A DNA stretch of 16,319 nucleotides, from the NCBI RefSeq assembly GCF_934636505.1, contig NZ_CAKUAL010000046.1, positions 1 through 16,319 on the forward strand, written 5' to 3'. The notes beneath the pieces are model-generated. The model was not told where the DNA came from. It worked only from the letters and a program-made list of their open reading frames with translations, and searched no databases. Origin of the DNA: an uncultured Ellagibacter sp. GTDB taxonomy: Bacteria > Actinomycetota > Coriobacteriia > Coriobacteriales > Eggerthellaceae. Positions 7,572-14,123 of the stretch are shown here, in pieces; position 1 is the stretch's first letter, and every line of letters starts with the position of its first letter. A program made the translations under genes and the position numbers.

Positions 7572-8844
7572 CGCCCTCGCCCCCCTCCGCGGAGTAGTCG
7601 ACCGCGTAGGCCGGCTTGACGCGCCCGGCGTCGGCGTTGGCGGCCTTGTCGGTGGGCGCCAGGCGGCGTCGCGAGCCGCCCGGCATGACCGCCCACACGT
7701 CGTCCGGGCGCCCGGGCGTGAAGCGCAGCTCGAGCTTCTCGCCTATCATGCCCATCGGCGCGTCGTAGAGCACGTGGTCGACGCGCACCGTGGCGTCGTT
7801 GGACACCTTGCGGGTGACGCGGTTGCGGAACGCGTCGTCGAGCGCCGGCTCGCCGCCCTCCACGAAGCGGATGCGGTCGGCCTCCTCGGCGAAGGCGTCG
7901 ACGGGGGCCTTCTTGGTGGAGGAGTGCTGGGTGGAGTTGTATCTGGCGACCCACTTGGCGAGCTCGGCGTTGAGCTCGGGCAGGCCGGCGGAGGCGCGCT
8001 CGGGCAGGTTGGACAGGAAGCGCATGCGCACCGTGCGGTTGAGGCGCTCGATCTTGCCCTTGGCGGCGCCGTCGCGCGGGGCGGCGTGGCACAAGACGAT
8101 GCCGAGGCCGCCGCAGATCAGCGACAGCTGCTCGTTGCTGTAGGGGCCGCCGTTGTCGACGAGCAGCTTCTCGGGCACGCCGTGCGAGGCGACCGCGTCG
8201 CGCAGCGTGCCCTGGAAGGTCGCGGCGTTGTCGCGCGCCACGAAGCGCGCCGCCACGACCTTGCGGCTCTTGTCGTCGATCACCGCCTGCAGGTAGGCCC
8301 TCTGCGGCGGGGCGCCGACGTAGGGCCCGTAGAGCGTGTCGGCCTGCCAGATGCCGTTGACGCGGGCCGACTCGAAGGCCCTGCGGTCCTTGCCGCCGCC
8401 CGGCGCCGACCCGGCCCCGGCGGGCGCCGGGTTGTTCTTGAACCAGCGCTGCAGCGTCGCCACCGACATCTCGCCCGCGGCGACGTAGCCCTCCTCGACG
8501 AGCATGTCGTAGAGCGCGGCCGCGCCCATCTTGGGGCGCTCGCCCCGGATGCGCTGGATGTCCGCGCCCAGGTCGGCGTCTATGCGCCTGCTGGTCCCCA
8601 GGTCGCTGCGGGCGCTGGGCATGAGGGCGGAGAACCCGCCCTCGCGGTAGCGGCGCAGCCAGCTGCCCAGCGTCGAGGCCTTGACCCGGGCGAGCGAGCC
8701 GTCGGGCCGCTCGACGGGCTCGGCGGCGATCCTCCTGAAGTACGCCGCCTGGCTCGCGTCGGGGTACGTGCCGTTCACGACGGGGGCTATCAGGCCGAGC
8801 TTGAACTCGGCCTCCGCCACCCTCTCCTTGTCCTTCCTGTCCAC
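7564..8844 (-). CDS. Mu/Tn552-type DDE transposase
   Basis: 426 aa from GTG 8844; AGAGGAAGG lies about 14 nt upstream. The N-terminal 140 residues are DNA-binding helices (KASTLGSWLRRYREGGFSAL, then MSVATLQRWFK). The rve domain has D169 (GIWQADTLYGPY), D230 (KLLVDNGGPY) and E266 (AKGKIERLNRTVR), the complete catalytic triad. A C-terminal beta-barrel part with VRVDHVLYDAP and KLELRFTPGRPDDVW resembles the Mu-type C-terminal domain. The enzyme would cut and join the TGT...ACA ends of this element with help from the AAA+ protein encoded immediately downstream, whose start overlaps this stop by 8 bp. It is intact, unlike its partner. Confidence 0.93.
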   Translation of the reverse strand: MDRKDKERVAEAEFKLGLIAPVVNGTYPDASQAAYFRRIAAEPVERPDGSLARVKASTLGSWLRRYREGGFSALMPSARSDLGTSRRIDADLGADIQRIRGERPKMGAAALYDMLVEEGYVAAGEMSVATLQRWFKNNPAPAGAGSAPGGGKDRRAFESARVNGIWQADTLYGPYVGAPPQRAYLQAVIDDKSRKVVAARFVARDNAATFQGTLRDAVASHGVPEKLLVDNGGPYSNEQLSLICGGLGIVLCHAAPRDGAAKGKIERLNRTVRMRFLSNLPERASAGLPELNAELAKWVARYNSTQHSSTKKAPVDAFAEEADRIRFVEGGEPALDDAFRNRVTRKVSNDATVRVDHVLYDAPMGMIGEKLELRFTPGRPDDVWAVMPGGSRRRLAPTDKAANADAGRVKPAYAVDYSAEGGEGVV

Positions 8845-8934
8845 GGTCCGGACCCGCCTTCCTCTCGTGCGCGCTGCCGTGCGCGCTGTGCCTGAGAGGG
8901 TACGCGGCGCAGCCGGCGCGGTCGATCCGCCGGG

Positions 8935-9453
8935 TTATGTTGGGAGGGTCGCAGCCAGGGGGACCCGGCGCCGCGCATTCGCGAATCTGCGGTTCTCGGC
9001 GAGCGCCGTGCCGTGCGCCTCGGCGTGCATGCGGCGTATCCCGCCGACCCCGGCGGCCTCTATCGGGGCCGCGAGCTCGCCCCTGGCGGCGCCGCGCGAC
9101 AGCAGCGAGCACAGCCTGGCCCTGGTGCGCGCGAGGACCCTGCGGCGCGTGGTCTCGGGCATGCGCAGCCTCGACCTCACCGCGCTCGCCGGGGTGCCGA
9201 CCGACCACTCGTAGACGACCGCGACGCAGACCGCGTCGCAGTGGAGCCTGTAGGGCACGACGCCCGGCGGCAGGAGCGCGTGCGTCGCCCCGCAGCTGCG
9301 GCACATCGCCCTCCTGACCCTGATGCGCTCCTCGCCGCGCTCGGTGGCAAGCGAGCGCGAGTAGCTTCCGTGGCTGGCGAAGTTGCCGCGGCAGCCGCAA
9401 GACGGGCAGGCCCGCCCCGAGAGCTTGCCGTCGGGCTCGACGTTGCGTAGCAT
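8935..9453 (-). CDS. DUF6431-like zinc-ribbon protein of the transposon
   Basis: 172 aa from ATG 9453, chosen because GGAGG lies 8 nt before it; a longer frame upstream has poor composition. Two zinc-ligand pairs, CPSC (residues 16 and 19) and CRSC (51 and 54), are separated by HGSYSRSL and a basic strand, followed by ALLPPGVVPYRLHCDAV, a layout seen in DUF6431-type proteins that precede Mu-like transposase and ExeA-like ATPase genes in transposons of Gram-positive anaerobes. The rest is helical with an HTH-like segment (TPASAVRSRLRMPETTRRR). A role in end or target recognition is inferred. It is the first gene of the minus-strand operon, 90 bp before the transposase start. Confidence 0.7.
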   Translation of the reverse strand: MLRNVEPDGKLSGRACPSCGCRGNFASHGSYSRSLATERGEERIRVRRAMCRSCGATHALLPPGVVPYRLHCDAVCVAVVYEWSVGTPASAVRSRLRMPETTRRRVLARTRARLCSLLSRGAARGELAAPIEAAGVGGIRRMHAEAHGTALAENRRFANARRRVPLAATLPT

Positions 9454-9676
9454 TGCAGGCACCTCCCTGGCGCATGCGCGCCATCGGGGTCGGGAGGGCT
9501 GCGCACGGGTCTTGCTTACCAGGCTCTCGTCCCGGCGCCGCCCTCGGTTCCAGGTTGCGGCGCAAGCATAGCCCATGGGTCTCCCGCTGCACATTCGCGA
9601 ATGCGAATGAGCGCCTCGCATTACTTAATTCGCATGGAATAAGACAGATCTGTTGTCATTAAAATGCAGTTCTACA
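9454..9676 (-). promoter_or_regulatory. Right end and promoter region of the inner transposon
   Basis: Contains the terminal repeat, a motif TGACAACAGA just inside it, and an inverted repeat ATGCGAAT (9601-9608) with ATTCGCAT (9628-9635), next to a further palindrome TTCGCGAA (9594-9601). These lie upstream of the operon and may be operator or transposase sites. No confident -35/-10 pair could be assigned. Confidence 0.4.
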
Positions 9677-9683
9677 GAGAGCC

Positions 9684-9902
9684 AAGGTGGTGGCCATGCC
9701 GGGCGGGCAGGTCAGGGTGACCGTCGCCGGCGAGCTCGTCGCCGTCCACGACGCCTCCCAGGGCCGCTCCAAGCTGAACTACGACGAGGCCCACTACATG
9801 GAGGCCATAGGCGGCAAGGCGCGCTTCGCGGACGGCGACATCAGGGAGGCCGCCAGGGAGAACCTCGCCCTCCTGGACGGGCTGGGTGGTCTGGATGGGT
9901 AG
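9684..9902 (+). pseudogene. istA: IS21 transposase IstA, 3' part
   Basis: Encodes AKVVAMPGGQVRVTVAGELV ... HYMEAIGGKARFADGDI and ends at TAG 9900-9902. This is the C-terminal beta domain and tail of IstA (72 residues). It is in phase with 5519-6520, giving 406 residues in total. A Met at 9687-9701 could start a small protein, but no ribosome site is evident. It overlaps the istB start by 8 bp, the usual istA-istB coupling. Confidence 0.88.
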
Positions 9903-10674
9903 CGTCCCCGTGGAGGCGAGCCCCTACCTGAGGGCCCAGGACAACCTCGCCACGCTGAGGCTCGACCAGATGGCGGCGTCCCTGCCGGACTACGTGAGGC
10001 TGGTCGGCGAGGGCGAGGTCGACTTCGTGTCGGCCATGGCGGAGATGACGGCCGCGGAGGTGCTGGCCAGGGAGAGGAGGCTGCTCGCGCAGAGGGTGAG
10101 GTCGTCGGGCTTCCCGTACGTCAAGACGCTCGCGGACTTCGACTGGGCGTTCCAGCCGTCCGTGCCCAGGGCGAAGGTCGAGGAGCTGGCGACGCTGCGC
10201 TTCGTCGACCGCGCGGAGAACGTCCTGCTCGTCGGCAGCCCGGGCGTCGGGAAGACCCACATCGCGATAGCGCTGGGGATAGAGGCGGTCCGCGCCGGGC
10301 GCGAGGTGAGGTTCATAGACTGCGCGAGGCTCGTCGACGACCTGAAGGACGCGCAGGCGCGCGGGATCCTCAAGAAGAGGCTCAAGTACTACGCGCACTC
10401 TAAGCTGCTGATCATAGACGAGCTGGGCTACCTCGGCATCGACGAGGGCGGCTCCGACCTGCTGTTCCAGCTCATAAGCACGCGCTACGAGCAGAGGTCG
10501 ACGATCATCACCTCGAACGTCGGCATCGGCGGGTGGGCCAAGGTGTTCGGCGACGAGGTGGCGGCGAGCGCCATAGCCGACAGGGTCTGCCACCACTGCG
10601 TGATGGTGAAGATCACGGGCAGGTCGTACAGGCTCAAGGACATACCGGCCGACGGAAAGAGAAGAGAGGGCTAG
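9895..10674 (+). CDS. istB: IS21 helper ATPase IstB
   Basis: 259 aa from ATG 9895, overlapping the istA stop (GGATGGGTAG). Walker A is GSPGVGKT (residues 114-121), Walker B LLIIDE (171-176), followed by GYLGIDEGGSDLLFQLISTRYE and STIITSN, the DnaC/IstB AAA+ signature; the C-terminal ADRVCHHCVMVKITGRSYR is a typical IstB ending. IstB polymerises on target DNA and promotes integration by IstA. The length is normal. Because istA is cut, translation of istB can no longer be coupled to full-length istA; whether it is still expressed depends on transcription reading out of the inner element. Confidence 0.95.
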   Translation: MGSVPVEASPYLRAQDNLATLRLDQMAASLPDYVRLVGEGEVDFVSAMAEMTAAEVLARERRLLAQRVRSSGFPYVKTLADFDWAFQPSVPRAKVEELATLRFVDRAENVLLVGSPGVGKTHIAIALGIEAVRAGREVRFIDCARLVDDLKDAQARGILKKRLKYYAHSKLLIIDELGYLGIDEGGSDLLFQLISTRYEQRSTIITSNVGIGGWAKVFGDEVAASAIADRVCHHCVMVKITGRSYRLKDIPADGKRREG

Positions 10675-10890
10675 ATGGACACGATATACGGATTCATACC
10701 GCTGCCGGAGGAGGGAACGGAGGCCTACGAGCTGCTCGACTTGACGGAGGAGTGCAACGCGACGCACTGCCGCGGCGACGCCGGCGACCCGTACGAGGCG
10801 GCGGACCTGTACGGCGGCATGGGCTGGTGCCCCGGTTACTGCGCCAGGTACAAGTACCTCACCCTGCCGCAGATCCCCGAGCGCGAGTAG
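10675..10890 (+). CDS. 71-aa acidic Cys-rich protein following istB
   Basis: ATG 10675 follows the istB stop with no gap, and AGAGAGGG inside the end of istB serves as ribosome site. The protein (MDTIYGFIPLPEEGTEAYEL...) has four Cys in two groups, EECNATHC and GWCPGYC, with an aromatic-rich tail ending QIPERE. It lies inside the IS21 ends, so it moves with the element; canonical IS21 members carry only istA and istB. No family is recognised. The CxxxxC and CxxxC spacing could bind a metal. Function unknown. Confidence 0.65.
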   Translation: MDTIYGFIPLPEEGTEAYELLDLTEECNATHCRGDAGDPYEAADLYGGMGWCPGYCARYKYLTLPQIPERE

Positions 10891-10896
10891 CCGGGG

Positions 10897-10989
10897 TGTC
10901 GAAAATACGTTGGTGCGAACGGCGCGCCTCGTTGGCGCGCCTGGCACAAAAAATTGGTGAAAATGGCGAAAAATACGTTGACGCTAACA
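10897..10989. repeat. IS21 right terminal repeats
   Basis: TGTCGAAAATACGTTGGTGC (from 10897) and the related AAAATACGTTGACGCTAACA at the outer end (10970-10989) form the right repeats, the first matching 5417-5438 inverted. Two GGCGCGCC palindromes (10921-10928, 10934-10941) lie between them. Confidence 0.75.
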
Positions 10990-11713
10990 CAAGGCGGTAC
11001 ATGTCGTAGTAATGGCGGGAGTAGCGCCTGGGCATGGCCTTGCCCTCGGGCCTGTTGGCCTCCTGGTGCAGGATGGTGGCCTTCTCCCAGAACGTGCGCT
11101 CGGGACTCGCGGTGCGCACCGTGGTCGACAGCTCGAGCCCGAACGGAACCACGTCCGCCGCGTACGGGGTTATCGCCGCCTCCTCGGAGGGCGACCATGC
11201 CGCCATGGGCCCTATCTCCAGCTTGATGGTGTCGAGCGTGCCCGCCGACTCGTAGGAGCGCGGGTAGTCGAAGTACACGGTCTCCCCCTCGGCCCCGCGC
11301 CTAACGGACGCTTCGGTGCCGAGGGACTCGGAGAGCGTGGCCCTGAGCTTCGGGGCGAAGGCGTCGGCCAGGAAGGCGTTCGTGCGCTCGATGCTGTCCG
11401 TCTTGAACCGTTCCTGAGCCGAGTTGCTGCGCGGCTCCCACGGCTCGTTCTCGCCGTAGCCCAGGAGTCGCCAATCGGGTATGAGGTCGATGTCCTCCGA
11501 GAAGCGCTCGATGAGCCCGAAGGCCTTCGACAGGCTCGTGCCGCCCTTGAACACCATGGACTCGGCGAAGCCGCTTCTGTGGAAAAGGTGGTCCAAGGTG
11601 TAGCACACCCAGAAGTCCTTCTCGACGACGGCCGGCGCAAGCGCCATCCTCTGCGCGGCGGCCTCGAAGACCAGCCTGCGCTCGCCGGTCGAGGCCCTAG
11701 CGATCCTGTCCAT
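10990..11713 (-). pseudogene. abiEii: AbiEii-type nucleotidyltransferase toxin, N-terminal part (severed by IS21)
   Basis: ATG at 11713 overlaps the abiEi frame by 17 bp, with GGGGGG as ribosome site. Motif I is FKGGTSLSKAFG (GGTSLSK at residues 57-63), motif II FSEDIDL (residues 71-77), motif III RTFWEKATILHQE, and motif IV RHYYDMYRL near residue 240, so all four AbiEii motifs precede the break. In AbiE systems this protein is the toxin neutralised by transcriptional repression through AbiEi, giving phage abortive infection. After residue 241 the frame enters the IS21 right end and stops at 10859, producing a 285-aa hybrid lacking the last 90 residues. Original length 331 aa. Confidence 0.92.
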
Positions 11714-12326
11714 GCTTCGCCCCCCATATCTTCTTCGCGGCGTCGGCAACCCAGGAGGTGAGCCCCGCCGACTCTTCCAGGAACGCGCCGACCTGCTCTT
11801 CCGTGAGGTTGCGCGCGAGCGTTCCGATTTCCTCGTCGCCGACGTTCTCGCGTCCGAGCGCCTTGAGGGCCTGCACGATGGTGCAGGTGACCTGCGAGCA
11901 GTCGAGCAGGTCGCGGTTGGCGCGGTGCCGGAGCTCGATATCGTACGGCCCGTACTCGTAGCGCTTGTACGGACCGCTGCTGACGTAGACGAGCTTTGCG
12001 GGCACCTGCGTGTCGAGGCCCAGCGCATTGAGCGCCGCGTCGCCGGACGGTGCGACGATCCACTTGTTGGCACGGGCGACGGCGCGCACGACCTCGTCGG
12101 CGCTGGCCGGCACCTCGGTGCCCATGAGCGCGCTGCACTCCGGCACGTAGTAGACGCCGCGGATGGCGCGGGCGATCCCTCCCTTTGCATGCAAGCGCCC
12201 GAGCGCGTTGGCGGCATTGCGTCGGCCTGCGACGTCGGAGAAGTCGGCGGCTGTGAAGGCCCTGCCGGCGCCGGCACGCGCGCGTGCGCCCGGAAGCGGT
12301 TGCGCCTCCCAATCGCGGCCCTGGAT
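11697..12326 (-). pseudogene. abiEi: AbiEi-type antitoxin/repressor without a start codon
   Basis: The minus-strand frame has a winged-helix N terminus (GRAFTAADFSDVAGRRNAAN, then GGIARAIRGVYYVPE), followed by KWIVAPSGDAALNALGLDTQ and the AbiEi C-terminal domain to TAG at 11697. The frame extends upstream only to the 116-bp repeat border at 12328/12329, then hits TGA about 12355, and contains no ATG, GTG or TTG ahead of the winged helix. The first start is TTG 12194, inside that helix and without a ribosome site, giving 165 aa. The true start seems to have been removed when the repeat was joined. The 3' end overlaps abiEii by 17 bp, the normal operon layout. Confidence 0.82.
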
Positions 12327-12706
12327 CAGCGCCGCGACATCCCGAAGAGGTCGTCACTCGGGTTCTTCTCGCGCGCTGAGCGCTTTCCCGATGGCGGGGC
12401 CTCGCCGAGCCCGTTGAATATCTCCATGACCAGGGCGAGCTGTTTCTGAAGGTTGTCTTCGAGCTCGTCGGCGTCGCACACGGCGAGGAGCCGCTCCGCC
12501 AGTCCCTTCATGGTGTCGCGCAGCGCCCGCTGCGCCCGCGACGACGGCCTCACGGTTACCTCGGTCCCGGTCAGCCTCGCCATGATGTAGTCCTGCCTGC
12601 TCATGCCGCTCCAGGCGGCCATGTCGGCGATCAGCTCGTACTCCTCGGGGGTGCAGCGGAACGCCATCGTCTTGCTGCGCTTGCGGGCGCTGTTCTCGCA
12701 CGGCAT
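12326..12706 (-). CDS. MobC-like ribbon-helix-helix relaxosome protein
   Basis: 126 aa from ATG 12706, one base after the integrase stop, with GAGGGG in the end of int as ribosome site. The N-terminal KTMAFRCTPEEYELIADMAA then SGMSRQDYIMARLTG is a ribbon-helix-helix DNA-binding fold like that of plasmid mobilisation accessory proteins. The rest is a long helix (RAQRALRDTMKGLAERLL, then ELEDNLQKQLALVMEIFNGL). Such proteins bind oriT and help a relaxase, but no relaxase is present in the window, so it could instead regulate the int operon. The last two residues and stop lie at a repeat border, so the C terminus is probably altered relative to the copy at 4795. Confidence 0.65.
   Translation of the reverse strand: MPCENSARKRSKTMAFRCTPEEYELIADMAAWSGMSRQDYIMARLTGTEVTVRPSSRAQRALRDTMKGLAERLLAVCDADELEDNLQKQLALVMEIFNGLGEAPPSGKRSAREKNPSDDLFGMSRR
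12329..12444 (+). repeat. 116-bp direct repeat, right copy
   Basis: Same orientation and length as 4810-4925, four substitutions. It forms the 3' end of the intact mobC-like gene; its left border coincides with the first base after that gene's stop codon. Confidence 0.9.
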
Positions 12707-12707
12707 C

Positions 12708-13781
12708 CTATTCGCCCCTCAGCTCGGAGAGCGCGTCGGCGATCTGCGCGCGCTTGGCGGGGAAAAGGTGCGCGTAGCGGTATGTGATGTCGATGGCCTC
12801 GTGCCCCACGCGCTCGGCGATGTCGAGCGCGGAGAAGCCCATGTTGATGAGCAGGCTCACGTGGCTGTGGCGAAGGCCGTGGATGCGTATCCGCTTGACG
12901 CCCGACGCCTTGCAGCCGCGGTCCATCTCGTGCACGAGGAAGTGCTTCGTGAAGCCGAAGAGCCGCTCGTCGGGCGCCACGTCGTCGCGCATCTCGATGA
13001 ACTCCGCCATCTCGTCGCGGAGGAATTCGGGCATCTTGATCGTGCGCACCGACTTGCGCGTCTTCGGCTTCGTGACCACGTCCTCGCCGCGCAGCCGCTG
13101 GTAGGACTTGTCTATGCGGAGCTCCGAGGTCTCCATCAGGAAGTCCGAGGGCGTGAGGGCCATGAGCTCTCCGCAGCGTATGCCCATCCAGTAGAGCACC
13201 TCGAACGCGTAGAAGGCGAGCGGCTTGTCGGAGATAGCGTCGGAGAAGCGGAGGTGCTCGTCCTTGGTCCAGAACTGCATCTCGCCGGCCTCCTTGCTGC
13301 CCATCTTGTCCACCTTGTGGACGGGGTTCTTCTCCAGGTTGTAGTAGCGCTCGGCGTGGTTGAAGATGGCGTTGAGCTGGTTGTTGATGATCCTCAGGTA
13401 AGTGGGCTTGAAGCCGTCTCCGTCCGCCCTTGTGGACCCCGTGAGGGAGTTCTGCCACCTGACGATGTCGACGGGCCGAATGTCGCACATGCGCATGTCG
13501 CCGAAGAACGGGATGAGCTTGCTCTGGATGATGTTCTCCTTGGTGAGCCAGGTGTGCTCGCGGACCCTCGGCCTCACCTCCGCCTCGTAGACCTTGCAGA
13601 AGTCGGCGAAGGTCATGTCCATGGCGTCGTCCTTGAGGGCCTTGAAGTTCTTCTCCCACAGGAGCGCCTCGAGCTCGGTCTGGAAGCCCTTCTTCGTCTT
13701 GTGCCGCTTGGCCCCGCGCGCGTCGCGGTAGTAGAACTGCACGTAGAAGAGGCCCGTCTTCTTGTCCTTATAGGCTGGCAT
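12708..13781 (-). CDS. int: Tyrosine-family site-specific integrase
   Basis: 357 aa from ATG 13781, chosen over an upstream start because GGAGG precedes it by 6 nt. The N terminus (YKDKKTGLFYVQFYYRD) is an AP2-like arm-binding domain, then a SAM-like core-binding domain (MTFADFCKVYEAEV). The catalytic domain has Arg in YWMGIRCGELMAL, HGLRHSH (HxxR), GHEAIDITYRYAHL with the His and nucleophilic Tyr. All key residues are present, so the enzyme looks functional. This type integrates ICEs, phages and small islands. The start overlaps the excisionase-like gene by 14 bp, and the operon is driven from the 13984-14123 control region. Confidence 0.95.
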   Translation of the reverse strand: MPAYKDKKTGLFYVQFYYRDARGAKRHKTKKGFQTELEALLWEKNFKALKDDAMDMTFADFCKVYEAEVRPRVREHTWLTKENIIQSKLIPFFGDMRMCDIRPVDIVRWQNSLTGSTRADGDGFKPTYLRIINNQLNAIFNHAERYYNLEKNPVHKVDKMGSKEAGEMQFWTKDEHLRFSDAISDKPLAFYAFEVLYWMGIRCGELMALTPSDFLMETSELRIDKSYQRLRGEDVVTKPKTRKSVRTIKMPEFLRDEMAEFIEMRDDVAPDERLFGFTKHFLVHEMDRGCKASGVKRIRIHGLRHSHVSLLINMGFSALDIAERVGHEAIDITYRYAHLFPAKRAQIADALSELRGE

Positions 13782-13983
13782 CGTCCACCTCCGGGAAGTA
13801 GCGGGCATCGAACAGGTCGCTGCGGACGCGCCCGCGGATCACCACGCGCCCGAGGGCCTCCTGCTCCCTGTTCATCTGGCGGATGACCTCGTAGGCGCTG
13901 CCTTTCTTGATCTTCAGGCGCTCCGCCACCTCGTCGGCGGTGAGCATGCTCGGCCTCGGCGTCCTCGCAACCGGCTGTTCCAT
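13768..13983 (-). CDS. Excisionase-like small helix-turn-helix protein
   Basis: 71 aa from ATG 13983, with GGAGG 6 nt upstream. The segment SMLTADEVAERLKIKKGSAYEVIRQMN is a winged helix of the MerR/AlpA/Xis type. The remainder (GRVVIRGRVRSDLFDARYF) matches the usual tail with the residue that contacts the DNA minor groove. Its position directly ahead of and overlapping int by 14 bp supports a directionality factor role. It is the first gene of the int operon and lies behind the operators. Confidence 0.82.
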   Translation of the reverse strand: MEQPVARTPRPSMLTADEVAERLKIKKGSAYEVIRQMNREQEALGRVVIRGRVRSDLFDARYFPEVDDASL

Positions 13984-14002
13984 CTTGGACCTCCTGTCAA
14001 TT

Positions 14003-14083
14003 CGTACATATCCGTACGCCTATAATCCCGAGAATAATCGTACGTATCTGTACTGTCAATAGAATTGCGTACAAACTCGTACG
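14003..14083. promoter_or_regulatory. Three CGTAC-N6-GTACG operators
   Basis: The sites are 14003-14018 (spacer ATATCC), 14039-14054 (spacer GTATCT, last base T instead of G) and 14068-14083 (spacer AAACTC). Centre-to-centre distances are 36 and 29 bp. They lie between divergent repressor and excisionase genes and overlap both promoters, so they are the probable binding sites of the repressor at 14124-14537. Confidence 0.8.
14031..14059 (-). promoter_or_regulatory. Promoter of the xis-int-mobC operon
   Basis: On the minus strand a consensus TTGACA (14059-14054) is followed after exactly 17 bp by TATTCT (14036-14031). Transcription would start near 14024. Operator 2 fills the spacer and operator 1 lies just after the start, so a bound repressor would block it. 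Confidence 0.75.
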
Positions 14084-14093
14084 CTGATAGAAT
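14065..14093 (+). promoter_or_regulatory. Promoter of the repressor gene
   Basis: TTGCGT (14065-14070), a 17-bp spacer and TAGAAT (14088-14093) form a moderate plus-strand promoter with a start near 14100. Operator 3 (14068-14083) covers the -35 and spacer, consistent with autorepression. Confidence 0.55.
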
Positions 14094-14123
14094 GGTCGCC
14101 GACGAAATCAAACAGGAGGGCAC

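Larger units (their letters stand above)
6521..9676 (-). mobile_element. Mu/Tn552/Tn7-superfamily transposon, 3156 bp, nested in istA
   Basis: The ends are TGTTGAACGTCACTTT and, inverted, TGTAGAACTGCATTTT, with TGTnGAAC conserved and the TGT...ACA termini typical of this transposase superfamily. A 7-bp duplication (GAGAGCC) flanks it. All genes run on the minus strand in the order DUF6431-like zinc protein, DDE transposase, AAA+ ATPase, 52-aa Cys protein, with overlaps at the last two junctions. The transposase plus AAA+ regulator architecture matches TniA/TniB, TnsB/TnsC and MuA/MuB pairs. No passenger resistance gene is carried. Each subterminal region also has a GTCA/TGACA-like motif and a CGCATTAyTTAA motif (6555-6566 and 9617-9629) that may be transposase sites. 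Confidence 0.9.
5345..10989 (+). mobile_element. IS21-family element, 5645 bp including a nested transposon
   Basis: The ends are TGTTAATGCCAATATAG (left) and, inverted, TGTTAGCGTCAACGTAT (right), about 27 of 36 bases matching over the outer inverted repeats, including a shared TTTTCGCCA block. A perfect 5-bp duplication CAAGG flanks it. Genes are istA (split), istB and a 71-aa gene, all plus strand. Without the inner insertion (3156 bp plus a 7-bp target copy) it would be 2482 bp, normal for IS21. Its ends carry several subterminal repeats, as is usual for IS21. Its genes use AGG and ATA codons far more than the neighbouring abiE and int genes, indicating a foreign source. The host gene is abiEii. 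Confidence 0.93.

Noticed and set aside
7400..9592. A 730-codon minus-strand frame across the inner transposon
   Set aside because: Shadow frame, extremely Arg/Ala/Gly-rich; the transposase and zinc protein with full motifs occupy other phases of the same strand.
5345..10989. Reading the whole 5.6-kb insert as one Tn7-like transposon with two ATPases and two transposases
   Set aside because: istA is interrupted in frame at 6520/9684 with its own GAGAGCC duplication and terminal repeats, so there are two separate nested elements.
4810..12444. Calling the 116-bp repeats attL/attR of the tyrosine integrase at 12708
   Set aside because: The integrase lies outside the repeat-bounded segment, and 116 bp of coding homology fits homologous recombination as well as site-specific integration; no core could be proven.
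12603..13886. A 427-codon plus-strand frame
   Set aside because: Antisense shadow of the tyrosine integrase.
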